Assembly: GCA_002305445.1 (NCBI GenBank)
Contig: DBRA01000002.1
Span: forward strand, 10,661 to 27,445
Length of the DNA: 16,785 nt
Reading direction: 5' to 3'
DNA from: Clostridiales bacterium UBA1380
GTDB lineage: Bacteria; Bacillota; Clostridia; Oscillospirales; CAG-272
Below are positions 15,351 to 16,785 of the stretch, one piece after another. The notes below the pieces were generated by a model. The model searched no databases and was not told the DNA's origin. It worked only from the letters and a program-made list of their open reading frames with translations. Positions within the stretch are counted from its first letter, which is position 1; every line of letters begins with the position of its first letter. Position numbers and translations under genes: made by a program.

Positions 15351-16785
15351 ATGTACTTAAAATCGCTTGAGCTGCAGGGCTTCAAGTCGTTTCCGGACAA
15401 GACCACGCTCCGTTTCGATTCGGGAATCACCGTAATCGTCGGGCCGAACGGGTCGGGCAAATCGAACCTGACGGACGCGATGCGCTGGGTGCTCGGCGAA
15501 CTGTCTTCAAAAAACATACGCGGCTCCAAGATGGAGGACGTCGTGTTCGTCGGAACGGCGACGCGCCGGCCGATGAGCTACGCAGAGGTGTCCGTCACCT
15601 TCGACAACTCGACGGGCGCCGAGCGGCTTGCCGCACCCTACAACGAGGTCACGGTCACGCGCCGCTATTACCGTTCGGGCGAGAGCGAATACCTCATAAA
15701 CCGAAAGCAGGTCAGACTGCGCGACATATACGAGCTGTTCATGAACACCGGCGTCGGCCGCGAGGGTTATTCGATCATCGGGCAGGGCAGGATCGCCGAA
15801 ATAATATCGAAAAAGAGCGAGGACCGGCGCGCAATATTCGAAGAAGCGGCCGGCATATCACGTTACAGATACAAAAAGCAGGAGTCGGAGCGTTCGCTCG
15901 CGGAGGTCGAGGACAACATGACCCGCGCGGCGGATATTCTGCGCGAGCTCGAAGCGCGCATCGGGCCGCTCGAAAAAGCGGCCGAAAAGGAGCGCCGCTT
16001 TCTCGAGCTTTCGGAGCAGAAAAAGCGCGCCGACGTTTCGCTGTGGCTCTACGACACGGCGAAGCTGCGCGCCGAGATAGAAGAAGCGGAGAAAAACTGC
16101 GTCATAAGCAAGCACGAGCTCGAGATGGCGGAGGATATGCTCCGCTCGCTCGAGTCGCAGGACGACAAGCTCGCCGCGGCGTCGCAGGAAAACAAGCTGG
16201 CATCCGAAAAACTATACGGCATGATTAAAGCTGCGGCCGAAAAGCGCTCCGCGCTCGACGAGGCATACAGAACCGCAGGCGGCGAAGCCGCCTACAACAC
16301 CGCCACGCTCGAGTCCGAGGAAGCGGCGCTGAAGCGCGCCGAAACACAGCGTGACGAAGCGATAACGGAGCGAGACGAAAAGACCGCCGCGCTCGAGAGG
16401 GCGCTTGCGATGCGCGCGGAAGCGGAGAAAGCGTTCGCCGATGTCTCGGAGAAGCGCGATGTCGCAGCCCGCGAGAAAACGGAAATCGATGTAGAGATCG
16501 AAGCCGCGTTCACCGAAAAGAATAAACACGAAGCGGCTCTGACCGACCTGCGCGTCCGGATCGACGTGCTGAAAAAGTCGTCGGCGACCGAAAAAGAGCG
16601 CTCCGAGAGCGTCAAGGCCGACATAGCGAAATACGAAGCGGTATCCGCCGAACTGGCCGCGAAGCGCGACGCCGCGAAAAAATCGGCCGATGAATATAAA
16701 GCCGCGCGCGAATCGCTCGCAACCGAATACGCGGAGCTGACCGACGCGATAAACGACGCGTCGGCAAAGCGCTCGCAGCTTGAGA
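15351..16785 (+). CDS. smc: Chromosome segregation ATPase SMC, N-terminal part
   Basis: The first 478 codons; the gene runs off the window (full SMC is about 1150-1200 residues). SMC dimers with ScpA/ScpB compact and segregate the chromosome. N-terminus MYLKSLELQGFKSFPDKT is typical; Walker A GPNGSGKSN at 31-39; the Q-loop IIGQGRI near 145 and AIFEEAAGISRYRYKK follow. From about 170 the sequence is a charged Glu/Lys/Ala heptad-rich coiled coil with no stop to the window edge. GGAAAGGAG (15331-15339) lies 11 bases upstream. The hinge and the C-terminal Walker B/signature halves are outside the window. It is the last gene of the plsX-rnc-radical SAM cluster but has its own promoter. Confidence 0.97.
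   Translation, partial: MYLKSLELQGFKSFPDKTTLRFDSGITVIVGPNGSGKSNLTDAMRWVLGELSSKNIRGSKMEDVVFVGTATRRPMSYAEVSVTFDNSTGAERLAAPYNEVTVTRRYYRSGESEYLINRKQVRLRDIYELFMNTGVGREGYSIIGQGRIAEIISKKSEDRRAIFEEAAGISRYRYKKQESERSLAEVEDNMTRAADILRELEARIGPLEKAAEKERRFLELSEQKKRADVSLWLYDTAKLRAEIEEAEKNCVISKHELEMAEDMLRSLESQDDKLAAASQENKLASEKLYGMIKAAAEKRSALDEAYRTAGGEAAYNTATLESEEAALKRAETQRDEAITERDEKTAALERALAMRAEAEKAFADVSEKRDVAAREKTEIDVEIEAAFTEKNKHEAALTDLRVRIDVLKKSSATEKERSESVKADIAKYEAVSAELAAKRDAAKKSADEYKAARESLATEYAELTDAINDASAKRSQLE

Overview
The window reads as chromosomal DNA of a Gram-positive member of the Clostridia, most plausibly an Oscillospirales-like gut anaerobe. The evidence is the gene order (infC-rpmI-rplT-spoU; dprA-topA-trmFO; plsX-rnc-radical SAM-smc), the folate-dependent TrmFO, strong GGAGG-type ribosome sites, near-consensus sigma-A promoters with 17-bp spacers, and tRNA genes without an encoded CCA. 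Coding DNA is GC-rich with frequent ATA isoleucine codons; the spacers are strikingly AT-rich. The taxon is an inference from style and gene order, with no marker comparison.

Left part (1-2300, minus strand): a secreted, discoidin-like surface protein with a Pro/Ala/Thr stalk and a C-terminal anchor, an AlkD-type DNA alkylation repair protein, then about 545 bases without a convincing gene but with several dyads. Next (2301-2714, minus strand) is a compact tRNA operon: consensus promoter, tRNA-Val(GAC), tRNA-Leu(TAA), initiator tRNA-fMet(CAT), intrinsic terminator.

Middle (2837-6400, plus strand): a membrane pyrophosphatase with the K+-independent signature, followed by the IF3-L35-L20 operon. 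That operon has a consensus promoter, a roughly 160-base leader containing an intrinsic terminator and a competing antiterminator segment (an L20-type autoregulatory leader), an infC gene that most likely starts at AUC, a REP-like palindrome before rpmI, and a TTCG-loop terminator after rplT.

Right part (6437-16785, plus strand): a close-packed run of information-processing genes: SpoU-family RNA methyltransferase, DprA, topoisomerase I, TrmFO, PlsX, RNase III, an Elp3-like radical SAM protein and the first 478 codons of SMC. Several are overlapping or nearly so, suggesting translational coupling, and smc appears to have its own promoter inside the end of the radical SAM gene.

I looked for a new system and did not find one: no mobile element, CRISPR array, phage, toxin-antitoxin or defence locus is visible. 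The items most worth a second look are the attenuator plus AUC start of infC, the unexplained structured spacer at 1904-2300, the palindrome at 5712-5732, the long DprA insert, the missing acpP between plsX and rnc, and the uncharacterised radical SAM protein.
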